From positions 1,488,001 through 1,552,000 of the forward strand of contig NC_079233.1 of NCBI RefSeq assembly GCF_028502605.1: a stretch of DNA of 64,000 nucleotides, written 5' to 3'. The stretch's first letter is position 1, and each line of letters begins with the position of its first letter. The notes under the pieces were generated by a model. That model was not told the DNA's origin. It did not search any database and worked only from the letters and a program-made list of their open reading frames with translations. The position numbers and the translations under genes are program-made. The stretch comes from Trichoderma breve (taxonomy: Eukaryota > Ascomycota > Sordariomycetes > Hypocreales > Hypocreaceae). Positions 37,958-52,492 of the stretch are shown here, piece after piece.

Positions 37958-38388
37958 GCGTTTATTTTTTTCCGACTTTTTTGTAATGTCTATTTGAACA
38001 CAACCTTCCATCTTTTTGCTATCTATTTTCTTTTGTTGATACGGTGGTTGGTTCTTATTTATTACTTGTGGAGCGCCTGGAGTGGAGGGATAGATGTTTG
38101 TAGTTGACTGCTACCAAATTGGTATCAGCAAATATAAAAAAGTGCAAACTAAGATTTGAACACATCTAAAGATGCAAGAATTGAGGTCAGTAAAAGAGTC
38201 TCAATGTTTGAACTGTATACTCCGTATGAGACAGGATAAAATAGTTGGTTCTGATTAGCCCCTTGACAAGGAAATACTCATTAAATAACATCATATCGCA
38301 CTTTATCCAAATTCTCAGTTTCTCTAACACTTCATAGGGTATTCACTCTTTTCTTTTCACTTTCACTCCTCCTACTCTCCGCATTCAA
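37958..38388. other. Spacer between tRNA and ppo 3' end
   Basis: 430 AT-rich bases holding the tRNA terminator and the 3' untranslated region of the dioxygenase gene. No gene seen. Confidence 0.5.
37965..37971 (+). terminator. RNA polymerase III oligo-T terminator
   Basis: A run of seven T residues begins eight bases after the tRNA discriminator base, as expected for Pol III termination. A second T-run follows at about 37,977. Confidence 0.75.
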
Positions 38389-41300
38389 TTAATTATCCCA
38401 AGTAACCTTCATCGACACAGGGAAGGGCGTAAGAGTACCCCAATCCTCACTCAGATACTCGCAGTGGCCGCCCTGTCTCGGGACCTTCTTCAGCTCGCCC
38501 TGAGGCCCGGCAACCCTCTTAAGGCCCTGCTTCCTGAAAATAGCACGGAAGAGCTCCACCAATGCAATCTGGCTGACCTCCTTGTCCAAAGCCCTGTGCG
38601 TGCCAGCGCCGAACTGGATGTACGATTCGAGAGGGCGGCGAGGGTCAACAGTTTCCGGGTTGGGGAACTGAGTTGCGTCACGGGCGCCGGAGACAAAGGA
38701 CGCAAAGACCTTGTCACCTTGGTTGACGCTGATTTTGCGGCCGTCATCTTCAGTGATGATGTCGGGGCTGGTGGAAACCTGGTGCAGGCCAAAAGCACCG
38801 GCCATGCGGACGCCCTCCATGGCGAAGCCGAGGAGAAGAGCATCGCTTTCGGGGCTGGGCTCCTGCGAGGCGAGAATGTGGAGGTCGTCGACGTAGGCAG
38901 CGCCTTCGGAAGAAAGATACCAGTCGAGAGCTTGGGCAAACTTAATAGAAAGAAAGGAGTACTGTTAGCTTCTAATAATGAAGAGGGACTTTAATATGGG
39001 GAAAAAACATTGAGAATACGTACCAATCGACCTTGGGTTGGAACAATAGCAGCAGCCGTAGGCAAGATCAATCCCCAGGCAATATCGTGAGGGCTCATGC
39101 CGGACTTGGCCAGAGCCTTGACTGCATTGACACCAGCGGTGGAAAGGGGATCGTTGCTGGTGTTGCCGGTGAAGAGGCGAAGACCAAAGGATTTGGTGTA
39201 CTTGATAGTCGTCTCGAGAGACTCCCCAAGGGCATCAGCGGCTTCCTTGGTTTTTTGCCTCAAGGAGAAGGACTTCACGGGATCAATGTCCAAGAAGATG
39301 GTGGTGAAGATGGCAGCCAGCGAGGCGTACAGCTCGTGCTCAGAGAAGACGCCCTTGGGATTCTCTTGAGTCTTGAGGGGGATGTTGAAGATCTGAGCGG
39401 CGTAGTGGGTGTGAGCAGTGTTGCCGAAATCGCGAACAATATCGATGTGCTTCTTGTTCATGATGGTGTACGACTTCTGGGCCAGCAGAGTCTCGGCCGT
39501 CTTTGCGTAAAAGGCCTTGACAGCACTTCTCCAATTATCCTTGTAAAGCACGGATTCGAGCGTCTTGCGGTCATTGGCCTGCATGTAGCGGCCGGCATGG
39601 CCGGAAAGAATCTCGAGGCCTTCCTGCCACTGGACGCGGTACTTGTCCTCGTTTGCAATGACCTGCTTGAAGCCGCCAAAGGTGGTGATGTCGACACGAG
39701 GAGCAGAGGCTCTCGGGCGCTCGAAGCTGAACCGGTGGACGCGGTTCAAGCTTGTTAGGATCTTGCGGTTTTCTTGAGGGATGACCATGGGGTAGTGGGC
39801 ATAAACGGAGTCTTGCTTGAAGTGGTTGGGGAATGCTCGGATGAAGAGTTTGTGGAACACGCAGCCGTGATTGACTTTCAGGTCATACTCAACCTCCTTG
39901 TAACCCCAGTTTGTGAGGTACCGTGGGTTGTAATCCGTGGTGTAGTGTCTATCGCCACGAACAAGAGAGACCGCATCAGACAAGACGACACGGGAAATGG
40001 TGTAAGTGGGAGCGATGCCGACACCAGGAACCATGGGTGACTTGGCCTCCTCGGCGACGATGCCAGGATAGAGCTCGACAAAGTCGGGATGCTGGTACAA
40101 ATTACGCAGAGCGTCCGCAACCTGGGGATCGGAGTTGATATCCTCAAACGTCTTGTAAGCCTTGAGACCAAAGTGCTTGCGGAACTCGTTCAAGCCGGTC
40201 AGGTGCCACTTTCGGCCACGAATGATGCCGAGCATCTCCACGGGCTTCATGATACGAGGCACGTTGCGAGCACCAAAAGAACCACCTGGCTGCTCAATGG
40301 CCGTGGCGATGCAGTTGACGAGATCGTCGTCATCGAAGCGTCCGTCAGGGCCACGCGTAAAGCCGCCAAAGACGCAGTCGGCGGGGTCCTTGGGCATGCC
40401 CATGGCAAACTTGCGGATGGCAATCATCAGCGTGCGCATATCCATAGTACCATAGTTCTCGCCCAAGAGGTCGTCGTAGAAGGCGTGGATCCACTCGTCG
40501 TCCATCTCAGAGATGCAAGAGTGCCAGCGGTAGCAGAGGTTGAATTCCGCAGAGACGCTGTTACCGACGCCTCGTTCAGAGCCCTTCGTGGTGCCGACAT
40601 CGACGCCGGCCTCTTGTCGAGGATCCAGCGTCCACTCGGTATCAACTCTGTTCAGGTTGATAATGTTTCGCACATAATCGACTAGAGTGATGTTGATGTA
40701 CAGACCAGAAGTCACCAGGCGAGCCGTCTGGAACAGCTCCTCGTCGTACTTCTTCCAAGCCGCAGTTGCGGCATCTCCTTGCAGAGTCGGAGAAGGCTTG
40801 GCGAATCTGTTGCCTTCGTTGATGGCAGCCATGTTTGCAGCAACGTAATTGTGAACGCGGTTGAACATGACAAGGATAATGCAGACACCCGGCGGCATGC
40901 CCAGGAGTCGCTTGTCGGCAAAGGTATCAGGCTTCAGCATGCCATCCTTGAATGTGCGAACCGAGTTCTGGGCATCCTGACTGTGGCCATAGAGGGGAGC
41001 TAGGTCGAGATATGATGACGAGTCGTTGATGTTGGGATCCCTTTCGTTGGTCCAGAACAGATCTGAAGTTCTAATTAGTTATGTTCTTCTCTGAACGTGA
41101 TCGCACTGTAGCAATTACCGTGGATGATAATGGTAGCCCAGTACCACAGAATGCTTGAGACGTTGTTAGGGTTCTTGATGAATTTGTCTCTGGCCATGAT
41201 GGACTCGAAAATGGCTTCTGGATCAGGCAAAGCTCCCAGGGGCACGACGCTGGGATGGACCGAGCGAGAATAAGGAGTACCAGCTGCACCGAGCTTGGGC

Positions 41301-41894
41301 ATAATGGGGTTCTGGGCGGTCTTGATGAGTTTCTAATCGAAAATGCGTGTATTTGAATCGTAAAAAAACTCACATTGTTGGATCCATCAGCTTGACGAAA
41401 GCGGAATTGGTCTCCCATGTACAACAATGGGGGATGTTCAAGAGAGTACCACAGCTCGTCAATAAACATATTGGTGAGCTGCTCTTGTCTTTTAGAGCCA
41501 CCAGGTAGCGCAGCAACCAATTGGATAGTCTTTTCCATTATCATTGTCTTGTCATCCGATTGAGTCTCGCCCTTGAGCTTGGCAGTGATAATTGCCTTGA
41601 GGGTCTTGAGATCTAACAGAAAGCGTCAGGATGCCAGGTTTCACTAGAATAGTGGCACGATTATTTACCTTGGAAGGTGATTGTGCTCAGATCCTGCATC
41701 AACGATGGCCTGTTCCTAACCACCTGGTAGGTGCCATCTCCGGTCTTGTTAGGGAGAGGTCGGCGAGAAGCACGATATAGCTGCATCAAGCTGCCATACT
41801 TGACAGGCTTGGTCTTCTTTGCCTTTGCAACAGGGCCGCTGGGGTATTCGACAGTGGCATGGTTGCCATTGGGGGCATTTCCGCTGGAACTCAT
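38389..41894 (-). CDS. ppoC: Ppo-type fatty-acid dioxygenase with a P450 domain lacking the heme cysteine
   Basis: Five exons (41669-41894, 41374-41612, 41119-41332, 39024-41062, 38389-38940) give 1,089 residues, the usual Ppo length. The N-terminal peroxidase/cyclooxygenase-like domain keeps the distal heme His226 (IIIHDLFW, split by intron 3), the catalytic Tyr404 and the proximal His407 in the YRWH motif. The C-terminal P450-like domain should end in an F-x-x-G-x-H-x-C motif. Here it reads FGAGTHRALD, with Ala1023 in place of the thiolate cysteine. Known biology: Ppo enzymes oxidise linoleic and oleic acid to psi-factor oxylipins that balance sexual and asexual sporulation. PpoA has an active isomerase domain, while 10R-dioxygenase PpoC lacks the cysteine. 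By that criterion this is a PpoC-like 10R-dioxygenase; the product is inferred and the symbol is tentative. It converges on mss4. Confidence 0.92.
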
Positions 41895-44800
41895 GGTGGA
41901 CAGAATGTTGCTACTGGCCGGGTATCATAAAAGAGAATTCAGGAGCAGCAGAAAATGTGCAATAGGAGGGGAGAAAAGGCAATGGACAAGCTCATGCAGC
42001 TGGGGGCGTCCCGGTGTCTTATCTACCATCCGGGCGACAAACCAATGCTCCTGCTGCCGCCGAGCTCTCCCCCCTTTCAGAAACATGCAAGACCACAGAC
42101 AGCATTAGTCCATCAAGCGTTATGGATACGAACATCTCCAATTAGCCAGTCAGAAACACCCGGGACGTGTGAGGGTTCGGGCCGCGGGCTGCGGCTGAAC
42201 CAAAAATCTTAGCGACGGCATGCTGAGATCGACCCTGGAAACTAAGCCATTACTACATTGTAGAACGAGAAAGACGAATGACGAGTGTTGCGGCAGCTGG
42301 GTAGCCCACATGGTGTGTGTTGCAGTGTGCTACCGGCACCTCTGCAAAAACCGTGTCTGCTTGCTCCAAGCTGTGATACCTCTAGCTCCATCCTAGGGGG
42401 ATCAGAAAGGCTGATAGCAGTACTAGCACGGGATGTGTATTTCCCTATACGCCTCTAGCCGCCCTTATTGGAGGGCCTGTATGTCAGGGTAAGACATACG
42501 TGCGGAGAGGACCGGGGATCATGACGGGATAGATTCCATCCAGTCGTCATGGGGAGACGAAATTTGGTAAGAGAGAGCCCTTCCCCTCCTTGTTATTGGA
42601 CTACACTCGCCCGCAGGAGGTGCCCGTGGTGAACGTCTGGGCTTTTGCAGCGTCGTACAACACATGTTGAACAGGGACAATCTTCCGACTGTCTCCCTTC
42701 TGCCTCCCTCTGTCTGTGTCTCCGTCTCTGTCTCTGTGGGTCTGACCTCTCAGCTCACGAAGCTTGATATTAGAAGTGATCCATATTGTTAAGATGGACG
42801 AGTTGTGGTGAATCGAACCTTGCTGGTCCCTGCCCCCTTCGACCCACCACATCTCGTTATGGACAACCAGATTGCGCCGTCGACTCTTTTGGAATCATGG
42901 GTGCGAGTGTTAGTCGGCCGTCACCTGAAAATGCCGATTCCCGCTAGAACTAGCGCTGCGGGTACAGCTCCGTACCCTTGGAGGATCGAGCTTCATGCGG
43001 TTAACATGCTCAGGCCAACGTCAGATCCCTGGAATCATCGCTATGGCAGCTTCATCAAAGTTGGATGCCGGATAGATGAAGAGAACAAAGGACGCCAAGA
43101 GGCACGCGCGTGTGATTTGAGAGCTGCTGGTAACACGTCGTACGATTCTCAACAGCGTGGCCTTGGCTGTGTACGGAGAAGCTGCTTGGCCATTTGCCCA
43201 GAGTCCAGAGACGAAGCTGAGAGTCCCTCCCTTCCTTGGCTGCTGAACAAGCTGCCTCGGACGCTAATTGTGCAAGCCTCATGCGCTGCAACAGACGTGC
43301 AGATGGCTTCAGTGCAAATCGGCCAATCCTGCCCAGCAGTCCTGGAGATAGCGGGCGGTCGAGTTTTCACCGTGCCGTCTCTTTCGTCCATGCCCCCGGT
43401 CTTGCTCGACGTCTGTCTAAGACATGCATATATAGGCGCCAGACTTTACGAGCAGATCATTGCTCAGAACGAAATGCCGTCGTCCGGATTGGTCCCCGTG
43501 TCGGGGTCCACACTGCTCATGGAGAAATGAGAGGCGTGCTCGATGCCAGCTGAAAGCTGCAATGCTACGCCCATTACGTCGAGCTTCCTGGCCGGATGGT
43601 TTTTTTTGCGAATCGCGGGTTTCTCTCTCTCTCTCCGCCCTTGTGATTGTTGCCCACGTATTCGTAACATTTATCATTCTGCACAAAGCGATGCAATGCA
43701 CCGGCATATGCAGAGACTCAGAGCACATCCTGTGTTCAAACTTGAGTTGACACGCCGTAAAAGAGCCAGGCAATCTGATCCCTGCATAGATGTATGTGGA
43801 GAGGCCAATGGCTGAGACCAGCTCACCGGAGTCGTACATCTATCACCATGGAGACCATGCAATTTAAAAGAGAGAGCAAAGGGATGCCAGGTTGACGATC
43901 GGGATCCAATGGACTGAGGTTCGGAGATCCAGATGAACCCTATTACTTGGACACATACGGATCGATATAGAGAGATCGTTATTTGAGTGCCGCTTCGTTC
44001 ATCCGCAGCTTGCAATATCTTCTGCTGGATATCCTACAAGAGGCGGACCAGGGGTGGTTCATCTCAGACAGGGCTCGATCCATCTGTTTGCTGCGACTGG
44101 CCCAGGCTGGCTCCACTGTCACCGCAACTTGGTCCTCTTCATTCTGAAAACCGAGTGGTTGGCTTTGATGCTACTCGTACTTTGTCATGCCCCTTGGACG
44201 ATTCAAGTTCTGATGATGCTTCATTTCGTGTCCTCGTTAGTATTTGCAGTAAGGTATGAGTTGTTGTACACCGCCCATGATCAAGCAAATATATATTACA
44301 CAGTAGTTTAGAAGTGCACCCATCTTGTGGGGTGATAGTAACCATCGTTGCCCACCATGCATCTGACAATCTCTCCTCGGATTCTTAACGCCCTGCATTT
44401 CCATGCCCTTGTAATGATTTCCATGTCGCGCCGTGATCGTCTGCACAAGCACATCAAGGAGGCAATCTCTTTGTGCGAAACCTTTCAACACTGGTCGCAT
44501 GGGGAAATTGCACAACAACGCGCTGCATGCGCATTATCGACCGGGAGCTGGTCAACTCGAGCAGTGACTTACATGCTGCATGTAAAGCTACCCGCTTCCT
44601 ACCCAGTCTCATCGAAATGTACCGTCAATCTTTGAAATTGGCCTTTGGTGATATAAATTCCCCACAGCGACCATCTTGCTTTCTTTGGCGGTAATTTTTC
44701 ATCAAGACTTGAGCCGCGCATTTGTAGTCCGCATGGATGCTAGATTCTTTTTATGATGACCGCCATTTAATCGCGAGCTTTCAACTCCTTAGATGTTTGG

Positions 44801-44973
44801 ATATGATGATGGCTCCCAGACCAAGAAAATGCCAAAAGAAGGAAAGGAAAGGGCCAAATATGCTCACGTGAAAAAGCAAGAAAAAGTCGCTGTAACATGA
44901 CCGCATTGCCGGCAATATAACGCTTCACGATGTTCCTTTAATAATCAAGGATTGAAGTCCAGGATGTGTGACA
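41895..44973. other. Long spacer between ppo and AMSH genes
   Basis: About 3 kb without a gene I can support. It includes the ppo promoter (left). A TC-rich microsatellite lies at about 43,620-43,638 and a CTGTCT-like tract at 42,695-42,750. One open frame at 42859-43530 (plus) is long (224 codons from ATG) but unrecognised; see the findings. Confidence 0.5.
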
Positions 44974-46701
44974 TCATTTCATCCGTAAGTCGACTACTTG
45001 CAAGGGCATCTTGTCACTCTCGTATACGTGCCCATTAGGGTGATAGGCCTCTCGGTAGAGATTGTCAATAGAATGCTGATGAAATGTCTCTGTGCGATTA
45101 CAGTTGAGGACGTGATCTAAACCAGGGGGGTGCGTGAGTCGAAAGATGCCGTGCCTGGATCCAAGTTAGTCAGAGTGCTGTTCACGCGAATCGCCTATTC
45201 TTCCAACTTACTCATTGTATCTCGGTGCACACACAATGGCGATGCTTTCAGGCATCATTACTTGATATCCCGCATGCGTGTGGAGATCACGAGAACTCAT
45301 GAAACACGTTTGTGTTGGATGTGTGTGTATCCAGCCCAGCATCAATAGATCTTCACTCATACAGTAATCGAACAGAGCACTTTCGTTTTCCGTTTCGCAT
45401 GTGTCGGGAGTGGATTTTTGATCCGGAATCAGGAGGCAGCGGACAAAGAGGGCGTTATTGATGGGCGTTCCGCAGAGGACGCCACAGGTCTCCAAGCCGG
45501 CTGCCGTGTTCTTGGAGGCAATTTCCAGGAACTTGGAGCGCAGGCTACCGGGTAGAAATATTGATCGAATAGGATCCCCATTCTCAAGATAGCCCCCGGG
45601 CTTAAAGGCGAGGCGTTCTTTCTTCGGCTGAGGAATTTCCACCGAATCTTTGGGTGGAAGAGGAGGCTGATGAACATCAACCAGGGGCTGTGAAGGAGCA
45701 TCCAGTGGTCGATAGTCATCAACAAAAGCCTTGCGGGGCACCTGAGGCGGGATAGCCGATTTTGAAGTATCGTATCCATCTTCATGCCTCAAGGGAGGCA
45801 GGTCAAACTGCTCCTTTGGCGGTCTAGTAGGTTGGGGCTCTCTTGATGATGAATAACGGCTTTGTTCGTATTCGACAGGCCTAGATTTGGAAAGTGATGG
45901 GTAATAGTAATTATGAGATGTCACTGGAGGACTCCGATCATCTTCCAATGCTGCATCAATATTTCTGCGCTCTTGGGCCATGTCGAGCGTACGTCGTGTT
46001 GCCTCCATTTGTCTTCGGAGATCACCATCGTCGAATTGTGACGTTCTATTCCCCGCAGCCCGCGCGTCCCAAACGCTACTATGCTTGCTTGCATGCTTAT
46101 CTCGCTCTCGCCGGCTTAGCTCTTGTTGTGCTAAATCCACTGCCAGATCCTGGTGCTCAGCCGCGTCCAGAATTCTCGCATTGCCACTTAGACTTGGATC
46201 TCGAGCTGCAAAGGCTGCATATGACGATGCTGCCTGCTGTTTATGCCGCTCTACAGCGGGAGATGGTGCAGCGCGTTCCCACTCGTCATACAGAGTCTGA
46301 ATCTCGGGTTTCAGCTGCTCAAGGTCTTCGAGGACGCGAGGAATCCGTTTCGATAGTAATTTGAATGCCTTTTTATTTTCGGGGTCTTTGAATTGAGGGT
46401 GAGTGGGTAGAAATTTCAGGACCAAGACGGAATGTCGATATAGCATCATGTAGGCTCGTCCGTAATCGCCATCCGATAAAGCAAACGATGCCTTGAAATC
46501 ATGTCAGCGCACGGGTCAAAACGACCTGAGAAGCAGCAGCAGCAGCAGCATTTCTGCACGTACCTCTTGATAGAGTGTATCAGCAGCCCGAATCCAGTGC
46601 TTCATAGCGATATTGACGTTGAAGGCAAAGCTCTCGGCCTGAGCTACCAGCTCCTTGACGCTTTGCGGCCGGCCCGCGGCCATGCTCGGACGAGCCTCCA
46701 T
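44974..46701 (-). CDS. sst2: AMSH-type endosomal deubiquitinase (JAMM metalloprotease)
   Basis: Three exons (46564-46701, 45212-46491, 44974-45154) give 532 residues. The N-terminal helical region (about 1-115) resembles the USP8-N/MIT-like domain of AMSH. A disordered Pro-rich linker follows. The C-terminal MPN+ domain has the JAMM zinc site: Glu in LETCGVLCG and HTHPTQTCFMSSRD, fitting H-x-H-x10-D. The last exon carries the extra AMSH zinc ligands (LNCNRTETFHQH) and ends PLQVVDLRMK. AMSH and fission-yeast Sst2 cut Lys63-linked ubiquitin chains from endosomal cargo at ESCRT. The ESCRT ATPase Vps4 lies 1.5 kb away. Intron 1 ends in AAG. METHOD of start: first ATG; a second Met lies six residues later. 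Confidence 0.93.
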
Positions 46702-47179
46702 CGCGAAATGTTGGACAAGATGGGCTTTGCGATATGACCGGATAGCGTCTCTGCGAATCCTGGACTTTCTAGGGGGAATATCTCATGCTAGAAGCCCAGG
46801 CCGCCGCCAAATATTGCAGAGCAAAAGAGCTGCCTGGCAGGCAGAAAGATTAAATGGTCGTTGTTCCTGGCAAACTTGCAACTAACAGAAGCCGCAAGTT
46901 GACGTCGGCCCCTCCAAGACAATATGGCGGGGCACACAACCGCTGTAGACTGGGCGAACAGAAGGAGGGTTTAATTGCATGTGCAGTAAAGCTGGCGCGG
47001 CGCCAATGTGTGTAATGTGTCTATATCGCGAACAACTCTTAAAATGGGGCAGCACCCTCCCCATCATGGAACACAATATTCCATAGTGATCGTGAACGCA
47101 TGAAAGGTTTGTGGCCCAAGCGAAAGTTCTTGGATGTGATGTCAAGTTAGCTTTTCATTTGATCTATTTTTCTCGTCAT
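46702..47179. other. AMSH promoter / prefoldin 3' region
   Basis: 478 bases between the AMSH start and the prefoldin stop, both on the minus strand. No gene or clear element seen. Confidence 0.5.
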
Positions 47180-47768
47180 CTATTGTGCGCCAATGGCCCC
47201 TTGAGCCCCCGCCTGAATCTGGATAATCTCAGTCTTCTTCTTCTCAATGTTCCCCTGCGTGTCCTTGATCTGGCCCTCTAATCTTGTACTGCGTAACGTT
47301 AGCCGTGCTTCTGAAACTAGGGAAATCATATGCATGTGAAAAGATTATGCAAGGTGACCAACATTTCGCCTCCGATAAAGTCCAGTCGGCCCTTGACGGT
47401 GCTCTCAGCCTCGAACTTTTCCTGCTTCAGCAGGACTGGTCCTACAAGCTTGTAGATGGTCTCATCCTCGCCGATGTTTTCAAATTCCTTCAAACTGTTA
47501 GTTTCTAGAGGTCCCCCCTGAGCATCTCAGTGGGAGATTGGAGGACACCGACCTTTTGCACTCCCAGGTTTTCTTGTCTCTGGCCCTCCAGCTTCTGGCG
47601 CGAAGCCACTGTGTTCTGGAGATCTAGAATAAATGAACATTAGAAACCTCTGCATAACTTAAATGAGGTATAGCTAGATGTAGTGAAGACGGCACCACGT
47701 TACTCACCCTGCTGGAGCTTTTGATACTCCTCGGAAAGGGACTGCAGCTTGGCCTGGATCTCGGCCAT
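47180..47768 (-). CDS. pfd6: Prefoldin subunit 6
   Basis: Four exons (47708-47768, 47553-47623, 47363-47487, 47180-47288) give 121 residues, the standard length. The beta-type prefoldin signature is clear: a heptad N-terminal helix with SRQKLEGQ, the hairpin YKLVGPVLLKQE, and a C-terminal coiled coil from TRLEGQIK to KKKTEII. Prefoldin 6 is one of four beta subunits of the GimC hexamer that delivers unfolded actin and tubulin to CCT (known). Intron 3 has an unusual donor, GTTGGT. The stronger-looking GTCACC five bases later breaks the frame, while GTTGGT yields GGEITRLEG as in homologues. Intron 2 uses an AAG acceptor. Three introns in 366 coding bases is dense. Confidence 0.92.
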
Positions 47769-49661
<1,893 letters not shown>

Positions 49662-50414
49662 GCAATGGGGCGTGTCTTTGAGAGTACATGGCACAGCGGC
49701 GCTTTGAGGAGTTAGAGGGGCATCTAGGCACTCTTTGCACATACAATGTTGAATTCGGGAATCGTAATGCATCTGTCTTACTGGAAAAGAAAAAGAAGCT
49801 GTTCATATTCGATTCTTTTTATGGTAGATAGTGGGCCGGCATCTTTGTAGGATGTGATTAATTTTGAGTCCAAGATGAATTGGCATTTGTTTGCATGATG
49901 AAATCTATATCGGATGATGAACGATTTTCTACTTAGAGAAGACGGAAGATAGCTCGAAAGTGCACACTGCAGTGGCCGGAGTACAGTAATAATCGAGATA
50001 TCTCTCGAGCTGAACCTCTTCTTATAGAGGACATTCACATGCTGGAATTGGTAATACCAGCTCGTGTGTTGGCCTGCCCAGGGATGGTTGGCTTGCTGGG
50101 TCTATGCGGGAAGCTATTTTGTGTAGAATACTGTATTGCGGAAAAGATTCCTGCAATTTCATTATTATTGCTAAGTGAGTATATTAATGTCTTGATGCAC
50201 GACTTGACGCAGTTCTCAAGGCTCTTCTTTATAGTGATAAGATTGAATACCTAGGCCAGTGTGGGCGGCATGGAGGCCCATTAAATTCGGTGAGAGCCCC
50301 ACCACACCGGGCCTCACCTTGAATTCTTTGTAACTTGAACTTTTTGCAGCTTGTTTGACCCTTCTTTTCCATACCGCATCAACATCCTAAACTAGCCTAT
50401 TGTTTCTCTTCTTC
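49662..50414. other. Spacer between vps4 and mtf1-like gene
   Basis: About 750 bases, AT-rich, holding the vps4 3' untranslated region and the promoter of the next gene. No gene seen. Confidence 0.5.
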
Positions 50415-52278
50415 ATGTCATTTCATCTTCATCATGGACGCACAAGTCTGGCGAGGTTGCTGCACCAGCCCTCAATAACCTTTGCTCGGGGGGCAGCTAC
50501 TAAAGCAAAGGCTCCTGACATGCTCAAGGCGACAAGCACCGTAGCAAAACAGCTTGCAGAAACGGGGATATGGAATCGCAGAGGTGGCAGAAAGGCAAGC
50601 AAAGCCCCAAAGGCGATAGAGCCTCATAGGGTAAATGTTGTAAGCGAAGGGCTCTGCGGTATGCGTCTCCTCGGAACAGCTTCACGCTTTTATACAACAT
50701 GATAGACAACTGACCAGTGCTTCAGACGACATTATCCAATACATTGGCACATCATTAGAACGCCATAGAGGATGCGACCTGATTGATTTGAATCCCGGCG
50801 CAGGCGTGTGGAGTCGCAAGCTTCATGACTTTTTGGAGCCTCGGAATCACATCATGATGGACCTTGATGCCGAACTGTACAGCCCGTTTCTCAAAGATCT
50901 GACTTCAAAAGACAATGTTCAATTGATTCCAAAGTCAGGAATAGTTTGGAAGGATCTATTTGAGATGATACAGACGAAACTATCCCACCAAGAATCGCTC
51001 TCTACTGGGGAAGCAGAGCCAATACGCAACGACACGCTGCTGGTCACAGCAAACTTATCCAGCTATCCGAAAAAAGCCTTCCTTGGGTTCGACAGCGTTA
51101 GCACCATGGTCATGTACCAGTTCATGTCTAGTATCAAGTCATCCTCGTTGTTTCAGAAATATGGCTTAGTTCGTATGCTTCTGTGGGTGAGCGACGATGA
51201 GAAGCGCCGACTCGTCCCCAAGTCACTAAACCGCCGCAAGCGAGGCTCATTCGAAGCCGAGCTCGCGTGCGAGTGGATTCACGAAGTGGCAGGACAAGAG
51301 CTGACAGCTGAAAATCGTACTGCGCTGCGCGATGATTGGATTAACAAGGAGTCCGCTCTTAATACACTAGCCAGAATGGAAGCACTGGGCCTCGAGGTGC
51401 CCAAGGGACGAGAAGTGAAGATGTACAAGGAATCACTCAAATCAAAGAATCTCATAGGCAAGAAGCTGGCCGGCGTTCGCGTGCCTAATGTCCCGCGGCC
51501 TTTCAAGAAGGAACTGGAGGATCTCGAGCACGAACTTGAAGAGGAGCCCCCCGTGGAGTTGTCTCACCGGCTAAAGAGCCTTCGGAGCAGAGAGAAATAT
51601 GAGATTAACCATTCCAAAATGTACCTTGAATTACTCCAGGAACACGAGAGGATATCAAACATGGGGACAGATAACACGAGCGCGTTTGTGGAAGCCAATG
51701 AAGCCTGGAACGAGAAAATCGACAACCTGAAGAAGAATCAGCGAATGGAATTCAACGTCGTGAGAGATGGCTACCATCTATTCCGCCAAAATCCCCCTGC
51801 CTTGCTCTGGGACCGCCGAGAATATGAGCCACTCAAAGCCATGCCGGACGAGTTCTTCCCAAACTCGCCAACGGCCTTCTTGGATATCCAGCCCAAGGCG
51901 ATGCATCCCCTCCTCCGACAAATCGGCCCCAACAGCAACCACGCCGGTGACATATCGGACATTATGCTGAAGTCTTGGTGGAGCATGTCACTCCAGCCGG
52001 CAGACAAGGCGATGGAAAGCTTGTGGCCCGGTTTCAGCGATCTGTTTTCAGAGGTGCCGAGCTTGAGAGATCCCACGCGGGGAGGAGTACCAATGACAGG
52101 ACATGGATCGTTAAGCGCAAGGGGCATCAACGAGGGGCAGTGGACCGAGATGTTAGAAGCATGGATGAGATGGCCATTCCGACCGACGTATGGGCAGATG
52201 CTGAGCAGGATGAACGATGATGATGGAGACGTGGAGGATGAAGATGTGAGGTCTGGCGCAATTATGATGCAGGTTTAA
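50415..52278 (+). CDS. mtf1: Mitochondrial transcription factor Mtf1-like (rRNA dimethylase fold)
   Basis: Two exons (50415-50658, 50726-52278) give 598 residues. The N-terminus (MSFHLHHGRTSLARLLHQ) is basic and fits a mitochondrial presequence. DLNPGAGVWSRKLHDFLEPRNHIMMDLD matches motif I and the acidic-residue loop of the KsgA/Dim1/Mtf1 SAM-dependent methyltransferase fold. The LLVTANLSSYPKK segment sits where methylases have NLPY, and a long charged region with coiled-coil propensity (about 255-335) is fungus-specific. Mtf1 homologues act with mitochondrial RNA polymerase in promoter melting. An active rRNA dimethylase is the alternative. Assignment rests on fold motifs and the mitochondrial N-terminus. 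The ATG at 50415 is the first in frame. Confidence 0.8.
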
Positions 52279-52492
52279 ATTTTTACGATGGCATGGCGTT
52301 TTGTACGATAGATGGAGCGAGAGTGGAATCACTCATGATATAAATGGATAATCACTTTTTGACAAAGCAGTATTTCGTTTCACGTGCGAGATGAATCGTT
52401 AAGAAATCATTGTGACGAAGAGCAGGCAGCGTTGATATGGTGTTATTATTACTATTGTACAGTCTTGTTGTAAATCATGATTCGTCCGTTCA

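Noticed and set aside
37895..38107. Small frame of 70 codons
   Set aside because: It begins inside the tRNA intron.
39033..39758. Plus-strand frame opposite the ppo gene
   Set aside because: Shadow of a highly conserved minus-strand exon.
43621..43640. TC-rich tract
   Set aside because: Short simple-sequence run without other evidence for function.
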